A stretch of DNA of 64,000 nt from Bimuria novae-zelandiae CBS 107.79 (lineage: Eukaryota; Ascomycota; Dothideomycetes; Pleosporales; Didymosphaeriaceae). The stretch covers positions 257,091 to 321,090 of the forward strand of contig ML976707.1 in NCBI GenBank assembly GCA_010015655.1, written 5' to 3'. This document shows positions 34,626 through 47,879 of the stretch, one piece after another; the first letter of the stretch is position 1, and each line of letters opens with the position of its first letter. A program made the position numbers and the translations under genes. The notes beneath the pieces were generated by a model that was given only the letters and a program-made list of their open reading frames with translations, searched no databases and was not told the origin of the DNA.

Positions 34626-36269
34626 CTATTCAGACTCATCGCTATTAGATACATCTATAATTTCTACTACGCAGGTGCGAGCGTTGTGGCCAGCTTCGCC
34701 GCAACGTCCGCAGCGCCTCTGCCTACGCACCCTCTTTACAGACTCTTCACCCTCCTTTTGCCTACTACTATCCTTTTTAGCCATTAAATTAACTACCTCT
34801 CTTACTATAAGTGTCTTAGCTACCTAAATATACTTCCTCTTTTAACTTTTTACCTCTATTACTATCTTTATTACCTTATAAAGCCCTGCTATTTCTTGTC
34901 GTATTAACACTATTTCGTGCCCTATTAATGCAACACCTTTGTTAAGCTGCTTAATAGCTCTAAGAAGCGGAGAAACTAGTAAATCTCTATACTTCTATAC
35001 ACGCTTATAAACTAGCGTTAACTAAGCCTCTATCTTGCAGAGGTTACTTAGTATTTTTAATTCCTATAGGGTGTCCTCTGCGTTAGGTGGAGTTAGCGTA
35101 CAAAGAACTATATTAAGTTTTAATAACACCGCCTCTAGGTTATGTAGGACTAATCTAGCGCCTTTAAAGCCTGCGCAGATATTCGCCTTTATTATTACTT
35201 TCTTAAAAGCTACTTTAAAGGCTAGTAGAAAGGTCTCCTTTTTAATCTGCTTAGTGCTATATCGTGCTAAGCTACTAATCTTATTACTATACGCCCGCTT
35301 TAAAGGCGAAAAACAACCTACATCAAGTGGCTATAAGAGGTGTGATAAGTGTGGAGGCATATAGAGAATAATAATCTTCTATTCCTTATAGTATTTGTGG
35401 AATTCGTGTGAGTAGTGGCTCTTATAACTATCTATAATTAGTAGCTAGTGTGCACTCAAACTACGCGCCTTAGTATAGGTATTAAAGTGCCTTAGCTAAG
35501 TAAGGCTAAGCTTGTTTAACGTCTAGCTATTAGGACTAACTTTAATAACCTAGTCTTAGGGTAGATTATAGAACCAGGACGTGATTAGAACTTTACTAAG
35601 GAAGATAAGAAAGGGTAGTAGAGCCTAGCCTTTAGCGCTAACACCCTAGATATTAGTAACCTACTTATAGTTACTAGGTTAAATCTTCTTTAGGTTGCTT
35701 CGCTTCTTAGAGCCTGTAAAGACTATCTAACCCTATATTACCCCTATTATAAAGCCTGTCTCGTCGAAGTTGTACGTGTCGTCATTAGCAATACCGTACT
35801 TAGCCTTAGTATTAGCAACTAGCTTAAACTAGGGCGTTATAATACGTAGATCTTCATTTAGGGCTCGCTAACAATTATATAGATAGCTCTTTTAAAGCTT
35901 AATTTCTAGCGTACGCGTTTTAAGCCTATCTACCTAGTGCTTGCTAATAGGCTATCCACCGCGCTTAGTAAGTAGATTATTAGCTATATCTTAGACTATA
36001 TCCCTTATTGCACCTATTCCTCGCTAGTTAAGCTTAAGTATATGTTAGACTAGAGCCTCCTCCTCTAGCTTAGTTAGCTTCTTTAAGTTAGGCTTGCGAT
36101 CGCGTTAAGAGAGGGCTCCTTAGCGTTATTATTATACTATTATTTAAGGCACGCTAAAGGCTATAATAACGTATCTTTTACTTTTATTATAATCTTTAAT
36201 TATAGCTTAGATAGCAAGCTATAGTGCGCTTTTAGTATAAGGTTATTACGCGTTATGTTGTGATAGCAT
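34626..36269 (-). pseudogene. pogo transposase of element E, RIP-inactivated, C-terminal CCHC knuckle
   Basis: A candidate start is ATG 36269-36267 (MLSQHNA, then a stop). The catalytic region is visible near 35740-35810 as YGIANDDTYNFDETGFIIGV, the pogo/jerky-type first Asp motif. Close to the C-terminus an intact zinc knuckle CGRCGEAGHNARTC is encoded at 34712-34671, followed by an acidic tail ending SNSDESE and TAG at 34628-34626. The knuckle fits a nucleic-acid-binding C-terminal module known in some fungal pogo transposases. Confidence 0.8.
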
Positions 36270-36307
36270 TATGGTATAAGCTAGAGGTAGGCTGCATTTA
36301 GCAAAGT

Positions 36308-36350
36308 TGGCCCGCTCGGTGGGGTTGGCCCGCTCGGTGGTGAACCACGT
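36308..36350 (-). repeat. right TIR of element E
   Basis: Inverted match of the left TIR with one or two differences, followed by TA. Confidence 0.9.
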
Positions 36351-36352
36351 TA

Positions 36353-39300
36353 GTTAAATCTAGATTAATACTACCGGGTATTTTAAAGCGTAAAGGTTAT
36401 AAGAAAGTATTAGTAGAAGGTATATAATTAGTTTATAAAAGGAAAGCGCGGCTATCTAAGCTAAATATCGCAAAAAGGTATATAATTATATAATAAGTAA
36501 GGTTATAAGGCTATTTATTACTAGTAATTATTTATCTAGGGCCCTATATTATAGTATTTTAAGATCTACTAACTTAATTGTACACCTAAACTTATAAATA
36601 GCAAGACAGGATAGGCGCAGATTATTAAAAATATAAATAAATTATAGGCTAACGTATAAAAGTAGGCTAAAATAATAATCTAAAATAAAAGATAGGAGGA
36701 GGTAAACCCGTAGTTAAAGTAAATAAGATGAATACTATATTTAGTAAGTATAAAGTAGTCTAAGTTATTAGTAAGCATAGAAGAGCCTAAAGTAAAAGAA
36801 AAGCCTATAGTAGCAATTATATAAAAGCTATAAATAACATAGCGTAATCTAAGTAAAGAAGTACTAGATATAATGTACGTCGCCCTATATCACGCCGCCA
36901 TACGTCCCCAAAAGGAACGAGTAACAATAGCTATCGTTACAAGGCATAGGATAGTATATATAGGCATCGTGACACTAGACGCGATTCTAACTATTATAGC
37001 TATATATAAATAAAAAGTTAATTAATAACTACGCCTAGCTATAAAAGTAGATATTAATTTTTTTTTAGTAAACCTAGTAGGAGTATACGTTAAAGGGCCT
37101 TAAATACTAGTTTAGTTAATAGTAGCGCGATGCGTAGGAGGCGTTAATAAAAATAACTAAAGAAGTAAATAAGAAAGAACAGAAACTAGGGGTAGGTTTA
37201 AATAAAAATATAATAGACGTAAATAGCGCAGTAAGAAACGTAGAGGAAGAGTAGAAAAAAGTAACAAAGAAGTAGATAAATGGGGTAGAATATATTAATA
37301 AGGCAGAAATATTATAATAGATTAAAAAAGTATGTTTATCATTTTATATTATATTAGTCAGCTAATTTATTACCCTTAAAAAATATAATAGCCTATTAGT
37401 ACATATATTAGCCATGCTAGGGGTTAAAGAAAATAGGTAAAAGGGCGCTAGGTAGTATCCGCCTATAGTATTTACTATTATTAAAATTATTTAGTTTATA
37501 ATTATATAGTAGTCGTTAGAATTATTAGCGCTATTTAAGAATAATATAAATAGAAATAGTATATATAGGAGTAAGAACGAGAGCACATAGTAATAAGACT
37601 AGTTAAAGGGGTATTTATAGCACGTTCAGTAAATAATAAATAAGTTTATAGTACGAGGTAGCTATAGTCTAATATAGTAAATGTTAAATCTACGGATATA
37701 CGGACTAAAGACTTATTATAATATAAAGTTACGTAGCCATGTAAAGTGGGTAGAATAGGACAAGCTATTATATAAAAAGGTATAGTTTATTATAGCCTAG
37801 TTACGTAGCATAGTGCACGGGTTAAGGAAAAAAAATATAGTAATTATTAATAAAGAAATTATTATTTAGTAATAGTAAGTCCGCAAAACCCGTTCCTAGT
37901 ATTTTATAAAAGAATATACGTAATAATCTGATCAATAAGTAGCTTAAATAGAATTTTTTAATAGACTAGCGTACCTAGTTACCTATAAATAAATAATAAT
38001 AATTAACTAAGTAGGTTAGCTAGATAGAGCGGATTAAGTACTAGTTTACGAAGCTAAGGACCTATTTAGGCGTAAACTAGTAAGAGGTTAAGTAATATAT
38101 AAATTTTATAGATTTCTTTTAGGAGAAGTTAATTATATAAATATATATTATTAGTAAATAGCTAGTAAGAGGCTTAGAGATAATAAGTATCTGGCGTAGC
38201 AACACTGTTAAAACAGGCTACTATAACGTATTTATTAAAAATAGTAAGACAGTGTTTATAATAAGATACTATAAGGGATATACTATTAGTAGCGACGTTA
38301 GAATTATTTACTAGTATTTACTATGCGAGATTGGCAAGCTAGTAGTGTATTACCTATAATTAGTATTACTATTCTAGTAGTAAATAGAGATAATAGTGTA
38401 GGAAAAGAAAGCTGTTTTATTATATATATAGTTAGTGAATCCTAATACACGTAAGTAAAATAGTAATTAATTCTATAAGGTATTAAAACGCAAGACGAAC
38501 GTTAAATTAAAGTAATTATTAATAATTAGAGCCTACCATAAGATTACTATTAGTATTAGCTAATAGTTTTTACGCGGCTCTACGGCGTTCTAGTTAAAAG
38601 AAAGAGATAAAAGTAAGGCATAAAATAAGAATAATATTAGTTATAGATTTATAGGCAAGATATATGGCGTACGTTGAAGGCATAGTATACACACGAGATA
38701 TTATACAGTAGGCTAAAGCCATAGTAGGTAGGTAAAAGTAGTTTTAGGTATTAAGTATAAATTGGTACTAGTTTTTAGGGTTTAACCTAAATAGCTTAGA
38801 GAATAGGTATAGTAGGAAGTAAAAGTAGACACTATTTAAAAGTAAGGCAAATAGGGTCTAGATTAAGTAATAGAAGTAGTTAAGGAAGATAGATACTACT
38901 AAGTAATTATAATATATAATAGGCAATACGGCAATGTTTTATAGCGTATAAAAAAAGCTAACAAGGCTATTATAAATAAAGAGAGCCCTGTAGTAGCAGT
39001 AATACTAATAAGAGTAAGTAAGAGTATATCGTTTATCTTGCTAGCGTGGGTAGAGTAGGGTAGCACTACTATTATAGTTATTTTATTAATTATATTATAA
39101 GGAGATATAAAATAATAGTATAAAAAGTTAACTATATTATCTATAGCGTGGGAGAGCGACTAGCCGCCTAACAGAGTAATTATACTATTAGTAACGCCTA
39201 AGTTAGTGGTGGGAAAAACGTTTATAATATTTTTAAACTAGTTATAAGTAACATAATAGTTAAACTAAATTATAATTAATAAGTGTTATAGTATATTAAA

Positions 39301-41977
39301 CTTGCGTTACACGTTCCGTAAGTAGATATAATAGTTAGATAAGCTAGTAGCTACTAAATATAAATAGTATTATGAATAGTAATATTATTAACTAGCGAAG
39401 AGGACGAGTTATTCTAGAAAATATATTTTAATCCTAACTAGGTTAAAGTATTCAGGGCAGAGACGGCGCGGACGAACGTAGTATACTACGTATTTAAGAT
39501 AACGAAGGTAGCGAAGAAGCAGGAGGTAAAGGGAATAGTATTAAGTATAGTTTAGTAAAAGCCACGTAGGTATAAGAGGAGTAAGATTATAATATATAAT
39601 AATTTAGTATATAAGATTGAGACGTTAGCGTAGTAGTTAAGGTACTATACGTATTATTATAACGCTATTAATAAGGTAAGTATATTAAAGAATTTTATGT
39701 TTAGTAAAGGATAGGTAATTATAGTAATAAACATATTACGTATAAACGTTAATATTCCTAATATATAGTATATTATCAATATTAATTAGTCATTTTTTAT
39801 ACTAGATTACGCGCAGGAGAGCGGCTAAGTGAAATAAAATAAATAAAATATAAAGTAAGATAGTTATAATTATATAAGAGGGGGCCTAGTAAGTAGCTAA
39901 GAATACGTAAGAGGAAATGGAGTATACATTAGTATAAATATTAGTTAGGGAAGGTAAGGGAGCAAAGTATAGACGGGTAGTAATAGATAATTATTTAAAT
40001 AAAACAAAAGCAGAGCGGGTAGGGTGTAAAAAAGAAAAAATGAAAAAAGGGTAATATTGACTAAAAAGGTAAATATATAAGTAAGGAGGTAAATAAGGAA
40101 ATAGAAGAGGTAGAAAGTAAAAAGGAAAGGAGCAGGATTAGTAGTAATAAAGTAAAAATAGACATAGCTAAAAAAGAAAAAAAAATAAAGGGAACAGAGT
40201 TATAGCATACGTTTTAATAATAAAAGTAAATATAATAAGATCCGTAGTATAAATGAATATAGGACTAGTAAAAGACATATACTAGTTGGAATAGTTACGT
40301 AGGTAGTTAGTATAGTAGGTAAACTAGTATAGTATTTATAAGGTAGCAGGCAATAGATAAAGTATATATAATATTTAATAGTGTTAGCGGGTAAAAAGCT
40401 AGTAGATTAAGGAGATAATTAAGAAGATTAAGTAAGAAATTTTGTTAAAGCTATATTTAGGTTATTTTTAGTATAAAGTACCGCAAGAAATGTGTCATTA
40501 ATAAAAACAGAATTGTTATAGGTAGTATTAGTAATTAGTAAATAGTAATTACTAGTATTCTAGGATTTTAGTGAGTGCGTTAATAGAAATCGTGTATAGG
40601 GGTAATAATACTATCTAGGAGCATTAGGCCCAGCGATTAGTAAGATAAGGGGTTAATAAATAAATAGAAGAGTTAATTTAGTATTTTAAGGCTAAGTAGC
40701 GATTAGATTATATAAAAAGTAAATTAATTAGTAGCTAAGTTTTATTAGATTACTTAGTTATTAGATAAGTAGTAACGGTAATAAAAGATATAATTTATTA
40801 TTTATTATTTATAAACGCAAGAAAAGCCTAATATTATATAAAATCCCTTACTACTACTTTAGTTCTATTATATAAAGCACTAAGTTACTACTAATATTTA
40901 TTTTCTTCCCTAAGCTCTACCTTAAAAGCTAGTATAAGTATAGTACCTACCTAAATAAGTAAGACTAATAGCTCTAGCTAAACACTATAGTACTTCTAGC
41001 TATAGGTAAAATAGTAAATAATAACTTAACTCTCGCGTTATATCTTTTAGTCTCTAATAATAATGCTAGTACGGAATCAACTACCGTGTTAGTAAAAATA
41101 TTAAAATAAAAAAAAATACGGGGAAATAGCTCTTAGGGTATAGGCAATAAAACTAGCACCTTAATTAGTTATAAATTACTATACTTAACTAGATTACTAA
41201 AAACTTATTACTTAATTTAGCATAGTAATATCTTATAGTAGTAATAAATTAGCGTTACCTTTTTACTCAATCTAGCATAGTAACTTCTTAGAGTTGTAAT
41301 AAATTAGCCTTATCTCTTTGCTTATCTAGACGTACGTATACTACTTTAAAAACAGACTTATTCTATATTATTAAAATTTAAAATTAGTTTTATGCGCACG
41401 AGAGACTTGTCGACATACTATTGATTTTTACTAATACCTTTTAAGGTATTATTATTAGGGCCTTACCCTACTTTTTTAGTCTTTTATACTAGTATTTCTT
41501 TATAACGCTTATCTTATAGATTCTAGAGTTAATACTCCTTAGTTTCCTTATTTAGGTAAATCCTAATAGCTTAAGGTAAATTTTAAATATAGAAAAGTTT
41601 AACTTAAAAGTTTTATTCAGGATCGCACTATAGCTTCTTTATTAAGTTAAAAATAAGTATTTAATTAGCACGCTAATTAGAGCGTAAATGCTTTTTAATA
41701 ACTTTATTTAGCATACTATGCTACTTTAGCGTATTTATAAGATTATAATATACGTTAGGTGTGCCTTTTTTATTTATATATACGCTGTCTATGCTGTTAC
41801 AGACTACTTAAGAGTAATTACACCTCTATAGCGTAGAGCGTTAATAACTATATATATACTACTAAATTACTACTAACACTCTAGCTAAAGGCAAGGAGCT
41901 GCATAGTACCTTTACTTAAGTATAGTAAATAATAGATAAGCTAAAAGCCTAGTTATCACGAGAGTAATAAGTATAAG
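36353..41977. repeat. AT-rich RIP-mutated desert, unidentified
   Basis: 5.6 kb with stops in all frames and a TpA-rich composition. Some stretches (for example 37650-38400) read as long protein-like segments on the plus strand if TAA/TAG are read as Gln, so they are probably decayed element coding sequence. I could not assign a family. No TIR or LTR pair was found inside. Confidence 0.5.
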
Positions 41978-42329
41978 TGTCTTAGCCCACGACAAGCTAG
42001 ATTAATATTACTACGTTTAATATCTACGTATAGGTATAAGACGTTAGATAAAGAGAAAAGGTCTTCTCCCCCTATTTAGCATGGATCTATCTATCTCGCT
42101 TAGTCTAGGTACTAATACCTAGAGTGCTAGCGTCGTGTCTAACTAATTAGAAGTAAGCTTTGGGGCCTAGGCTATCAAACCTTCGGGCTTAGGCCTTCGG
42201 ACCTTCGGGCCTTGACTATCGGACCTTTAGTTCCTAAAGTATAAGTTTAGAGGCAGAAGTCTATGTACTAACGTACTATTATTAATAGTATGTCTAGGCT
42301 ATTAGGTTGCCTAGGAGGTTACCGTAACA
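41978..42329 (+). repeat. 5' LTR of Gypsy-2 (LTR-like copy 3, least mutated)
   Basis: Begins TGTCTTAGCC and ends CCGTAACA. It includes a short GC-rich tandem (CTTCGGGC/CCTTCGGACC) at about 42180-42215 that is lost in copies 1 and 2. Confidence 0.7.
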
Positions 42330-42479
42330 CTAATTAGCTAAGCGTGCTATTGTCACTCCTTCTCTTTTTATATATACGCTAGTAATCTAATCTTACGTTA
42401 CTTACTTCTTTATCCTCCCTTATACCTTTTAAACACCTTATACAGAGCCTAGTTACTTTAATAGCTCTTTTCTTCCTTA

Positions 42480-45400
42480 TACACCACTTTTTATACCTGC
42501 TACTTTGTTAGCTACACGTTATTTAATAACTAATAATAGTAAAACCTACCTAGCCTGATTTTTACACCTACTACTACTAAAGGATTGTAAAGATATTATC
42601 TTTAACTAATAAAAAGACAGTCTATAGGACAAAATACGTACTAATAATAACTAGTACTAAGGCAAGAATAAAAAAGATACTTAAAGTAATATTACCTTAT
42701 ACATACGTATATACACTAAAGGCATAGCTAATTAGCACCTCTCTATACTTATTCGTATGTTAAAGAATAGTAATTAAAATATTAACTACTAGTACCTACT
42801 TAAGAAAACTTTGAGTAACTTATATAAAAAGCTTAACGCTTAGCGTAACTTCTAGAGACTATATATTAAGAATACTACTAACTTTACTATATTTAAAAAT
42901 AAATTTTTTTTATCTTACTTAACAACACTATCTCTTAGTAGAGTAATAATTTAAGGAGTTTTATGAGAGGCTTCCTAATGCTTTACGTATCTAAATAAGT
43001 ATCCATTATTATTAGTATAGTAAACGTTATAATAATTACGTTAATCTAGTATAAGATTTTATCTAAGAACTCGCTATAAGCGCCTAACGTAGTAATAATA
43101 GTAGGCGTGATTAACTAAGCTAGGTAGACACCTAGTAGGCTCTCTTACTATAGTAATTAACCTAACCTCTTATAGTAACTTAACTAATCTATCCTACTAT
43201 AATAAATAGCCTACTAACTTATTATTATTACTATAAATCTAGCCACGTCGCCCGCGACTGTCCCCATAGCTTTACTAAATAAAAGGTAATAGAGAACGGC
43301 GACTATAGCCTAAATAATAAAGATAAGCTAAATAAAGAGCAGAAGATAACCTGTTACAATAAGCTATTAGTAAATAACTCTCTTTAGGGGAAGTCTCCTC
43401 CCTAGAGAAGCCTACTAGAGCTATTAGTATATGAAGTATCTTATTTAGTAAAAGTACTTTTATTATGCCCTATTGTATCTTAACTAATAGCCTCGTAATT
43501 AAACTAAAATGCTTTATTAATACTAGCGTAGGTAGCTACGTCCTAGTCTATCTTAAGTACCTCTCTATAATTAAGAAAGAGCTTAAGGTATTTATTAAAA
43601 ATATAAAATCTATCTCCTTAGCTAAATATAATAGTTAGCTAAATAGGTAGGTAAATAAATACTTATAAGCTAACTTAGTATTAAATATCTATTACCTTAC
43701 TACTTACTTTATACCTTATAATACTAACTACTATAACTTTATAGTTAGCCGCAAGCTTCTTCAGGAAGCTAACGTCTAGGTTAACTATAAATAGTAAATA
43801 CTTAAGTAGCTAGATATAATACTAATTAACTATAAAAGAGACATTATGATCCTAATACAAGACACTACTATAGGAATTAATTTTAAGTATTAGGCAAATA
43901 CTAACTAGCGTAATAGGCTTATAGATATAGCTATTATATAGTATATTTACTACTTATTATAGTAATCCCCTTAGCGTCGTGCTTACTAGAAGAATCTAGC
44001 AAAAATAAAGGAGTAGCTTTGCTATTAAGCGCTATTATTATAAAAGTAGTAGCCTACTTACCCTAAACCTGTCTCTCGCGAGGACGTCGCGAAGATAGGC
44101 CTAGAGGTTAATACTATAAGAGCTATTGTATTTATAATTAACGCGCGTTAAAAGGAGACAGTTATTAGCTATATTAATATCTATAAGGTAGAGAAGCTAA
44201 TTTAGGACTATAAGAAAAAGCTAGACTAAATATACCTATTAAACCTAAATAAAAAACTCCGTTAGCTTTTTACTAAGAAGTTACTATTTCTAGGCTACGC
44301 GGACGCTACTTTAGCTTACTTTTTAAAAAAGAACTTTAATGTACTATCTTTACACTATAATAGCGTTAATTATAATATTAAGCTAACCGTGGATAACACG
44401 CTAACGTTAAGCCTATTATATAGTATATCCTTAGAGTAGTTATAGTTTATTGAGGACTACTTAAATAACTACTTTTAATATAGCTTTATTACTTATAGTA
44501 ACGCGCCGTATGCCTTACTAGTACTATTTACTAAAAAGCTTAAAGGGGGATAGTAATTCTACATTAGCTATTATAAGCTTAATACTATTATAAAGTAGGT
44601 CGTCTCCCCTATTCTACTTATTTAAAAAACCCTTATAAGGCTCGCCTGTGCTAAGGTATTTACTAAGCTAGATATATAATAGGCCTTTTGTCGCATTTAA
44701 CTAGATAAGGAAGTAAAGGACCTAACTGCCTTTTATATACGCTATAGTAACTATAAGTATCGTATACTCCTATTTAGTCTTTATAATAAACCAGCTAACC
44801 TTTAGCGATATATTAATAAGGTACTGCATAGCCTACTTAACGACTTTTATATAGCATATCTAAACAATATCCTTATCTACTTAGAGGATCTACTATACTA
44901 TAAGAAGCATATTACGTAGGTGCTTAAATAACTTAGTAATACTAGTTTATAAGCAGATATTAAGAAAAGTAAGTTTATAGTAATAAAGATAAAGTTCCTT
45001 AGTCTTATGATTAGTACAAAAGGTATTTAGAAGGACCTAGAAAAAGTTACTACTATATAAGACTAGTTAGTACTTATATTAGTTAAAGCTATATAGTTAT
45101 TTTTAAACTTTTATAACTTCTACTAGACTTCCTTAAGGACTATAGACGCATTATTAGACTACTTATGAAGCTTCTTAAGAAGGGGGCCTAGCACGCCTTT
45201 ATTAAACATAAACTTATAGCCTTTTAGAAAGCTAAAGACCTTATACTATTAGATAACGTACTTGCGTACTACTCTCCCTACCACGTAACACGCATAGAGA
45301 TAAACGCAAGCAATAGTATTATTATTAGCGTACTCTCTTAAATATAGGATAAAGGACTTTAGTGGTCTACAGCTTTTTATTTTAAGATAATAAGTAACCC

Positions 45401-45700
45401 GCAGATAAACTATAACATACATAATAAAGAGATACTAGTAGTAATCTATAGCCTTAAGGAGTAAAGATCTTAGCTTATTAGTCTATAAATAGCTAAGCTA
45501 TTTAGCGCTATTACTAACTATTAAGCGCTAAAGTATTTCTTTACTAAGTAAGTGATTAATCCTTAATAAATATACTAAGCTATAATAGTATCTAATTTTA
45601 ACCTAAATGTCTCTAATTAAGAATTAAGCTAATTATTAACACTAGTATCTATAGTACCAGGGTTAGTAATAGGGCCACTAATATTAATAAGAGATATACT
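42480..45700 (+). pseudogene. gag-pol of Gypsy-2, RIP-inactivated
   Basis: Readable pieces: knuckle with Cys changed to Tyr (YYYKSSHVARDCP) near 43225-43263; RT near 44650-44900 with KVLHSLLNDFYIAYLNNILI, where the active site YLDD has become YLNN (44857-44868); RNase H near 45295-45560 (INYNIHNKEILVVIYSLKE). Integrase traces (WHRRL) occur near 45970. Frames are broken throughout by TAA/TAG. Confidence 0.75.
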
Positions 45701-46257
45701 AAGTAACTATAAGTTTATACTATACGTACTGCTACTCTACTAGCTACTTTAAGTTAATAGAATAAATAGTTGCGGGGAGCCTTATAAGTCTAGTACTAAC
45801 GCTATTTCTAGCGCCTAGACACGCTTACGGATTTATAATAACGCACAATTTAACTTAATTTATCGTTTTACCCCTTTAATAGGCGTCTTAATAGCTTTTA
45901 AAGCTTCTATAATTATTAGCGTGGGTAGAGAGATACTAAGTGGCTCTAGAGAGATTTTTATACGTTAGTGGCATAGGCGCTTACTCTTTAACTAAAGCTG
46001 TATTTTAATAGATAATTAGATAATTGATAAAGTTAAGTTGCGGGATTTAAAAAAATACTAAATAAAAGTAGCTTTAACGGTTTTAGATCTATTAAACAGG
46101 TATTATAAAAGTTTTATTAAACTAAGTAAAGTTAAATTAAATATTATAATCTTTTGGGTCGCTTGCCTTAATAGCTATAGGAAAACTATTACACAATAAA
46201 ACTACCAATTTAATACCTTAATTAGGTCTAGACAACGCCTGACTAGGTATAGAACAA

Positions 46258-46350
46258 TCTACGTGGATGGATTGAATTTCCATGGGCTGTTTGGATTGAA
46301 TGGATATGGATGGATTCGTTGATCCAATCCATCCATGGACATCACTAGTG
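46258..46350. repeat. short GC-richer insert with inverted GGATGGATTG ends (MITE-like candidate)
   Basis: About 93 bp not showing RIP composition. It has GTGGATGGATTGAAT at the left and an inverted counterpart (GATCCAATCCATCCATGG) at the right, plus internal GGATTGAATGGATATGGATG. No target duplication is clear. Confidence 0.35.
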
Positions 46351-47879
46351 CTTACCCTAGAAAATAGTAAAGGGTAGAATTACCTAGCCTATTATATTAA
46401 CGCCCTAGATAACTAAAGTCTACTTTTAGTTATCTTACTATATGCTTCTTAGCCTACCTTAATACTTAAAGCCTATAATAACTACTCCTGTTAATATTAT
46501 ACCTATTAGAAAGCTAGTCATACTAAAATTATAAGTATCTTTATCTACGATACTTTACTTAGTTTTAGTATTTTTTATAAGCTAGAACCAGCCCTGTATA
46601 ACTTTAAGATTCTTATAGAGGGTTCTTTTATAGTTATACTTTTAATTAAACTTAACTTAGAGCTCTAGCTAGCGCTTTATAAAAGCTATAACCTAGTTTT
46701 AACTAATAAAGTTGTAGTAACGCTTAGCTAACAAAGAATTAGCTATATTTTTTATAGTAGCAAGTTAGGACAGAAATTCTCTCGTATTTAGGTTACGTAT
46801 ATACTAAATAATTACTTACTTCTCTATTTTTAGTAGCTTTATAAAGTTAGGTATATAGTTATATTAAAAAGTAATTCTAGCGTTTTGCGTGCTTAGTATA
46901 CTTTAAAAAATATTATAAACAGCTATGGCGTATTACTAATTTAAAGTTATGTCTTACTTAATAGCCTAAAGCGTAAGCTATATACGAGTCTTTTTAAATT
47001 ATAATAGCTAATAAGGTAGTTAATATAGCGCGTTGTAGTGTTATTAATAGTACGTCTTAGTAGGGACTTAGTAGAGTAATTAGCTCGTCCGTATAATTAG
47101 CTGGCCCGTAAGGTAGGTTACTACGAGCAGGAGCTATACATTATTTATATTAAGTACTACTAGGCTATAGCTTTCCTTAGTAAGGCGTATACTAAGAAGA
47201 TTAACTTAATCTAGACGCAAAATGTAGTAAGGCTAAATAATAAAAGTAATAATGAATATAGTAAGGGCAAAGTTAAATTAGAGGTTATAAATATTTTACT
47301 ACTATTTATCTCTACTACTTCTAGCCCTTAGTAATAATAGTGGTTTAAGAGGTGGCTGCACTAAGCACTTCGCTAGTATAAAGTAGCTAAGTAGCTAGGC
47401 TAGGGCATGCTTTACCTAATACTACACAACGTCGTTACTAATTCGTGGGTAGAGAACGATCTTCGCATCTAATACTAGCATATCTAGCTAGAGCTCGTGG
47501 TTAAGGTAAACTTAGTAGCACACAAGGCAAGCCGGGCACTAGATAAGTGGTTAGGCTTAAAGGGTATCGCTGGCGGCTCTATTAGCGAGAGAGAAATGCT
47601 TTAATTAAGGCAAATGCGCTGACCCCTGCGACGTAAATAGAGGAGATTAAAGACAGCGAGATAGAGGACAGTAAAGACGGCGACGAGTATGACGTTAAGC
47701 CTGCGCCTGCCTAAAGCACCGCCAGAAGCCCTGCGCCCATTCGTCCGATGCGCTAGCTTACCTTGCTTGAGCTGTGCAGGCCTTAGAAGTAGTAGAGCTG
47801 TTGCAATTTGTAGAGCCGGGAGCGAAGCAGTAGAATGCTAGTAAAACAGCAATTGTGCCTTTAGAAACTACATCTATGT
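46351..47879 (+). pseudogene. decayed plus-strand coding sequence, family not recognised
   Basis: The plus strand reads as a long protein-like sequence only if TAA/TAG are taken as former Gln codons (for example ASRALDKWLGLKGIAGGSI near 47530-47590, then an acidic tail around 47640-47700). Composition becomes GC-richer from about 47480, so damage is lighter there. It may be the 3' part of a larger element that includes Gypsy-2 or an independent one. Confidence 0.35.

Larger units (their letters stand above)
34504..36350 (-). mobile_element. pogo-like transposon E with zinc-knuckle transposase
   Basis: 1847 bp, TIRs of about 43 bp (34504-34546, 36308-36350; outer ACGTGGTTCACCACC), flanked by TA (34502-34503, 36351-36352). 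The transposase is on the minus strand. The element is shorter than A, B, C and F, and it has a different TIR sequence. Confidence 0.9.
41978..46200 (+). mobile_element. decayed Ty3/gypsy element (Gypsy-2), 3' end not resolved
   Basis: It starts with an LTR-like sequence (41978-42329) followed on the plus strand by gag with a damaged CCHC knuckle (SSHVARDCPHSF, about 43235-43275), then a pol region. No matching 3' LTR is visible before 49 kb, so the element is truncated or interrupted. Confidence 0.65.

Noticed and set aside
35035..35364. Plus-strand open frame of 109 codons in element E
   Set aside because: Antisense to the transposase of element E; a shadow.
36353..41977. Non-LTR retrotransposon (Tad/LINE)
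   Set aside because: Considered for the long decayed plus-strand text, but no endonuclease or RT motif could be placed.
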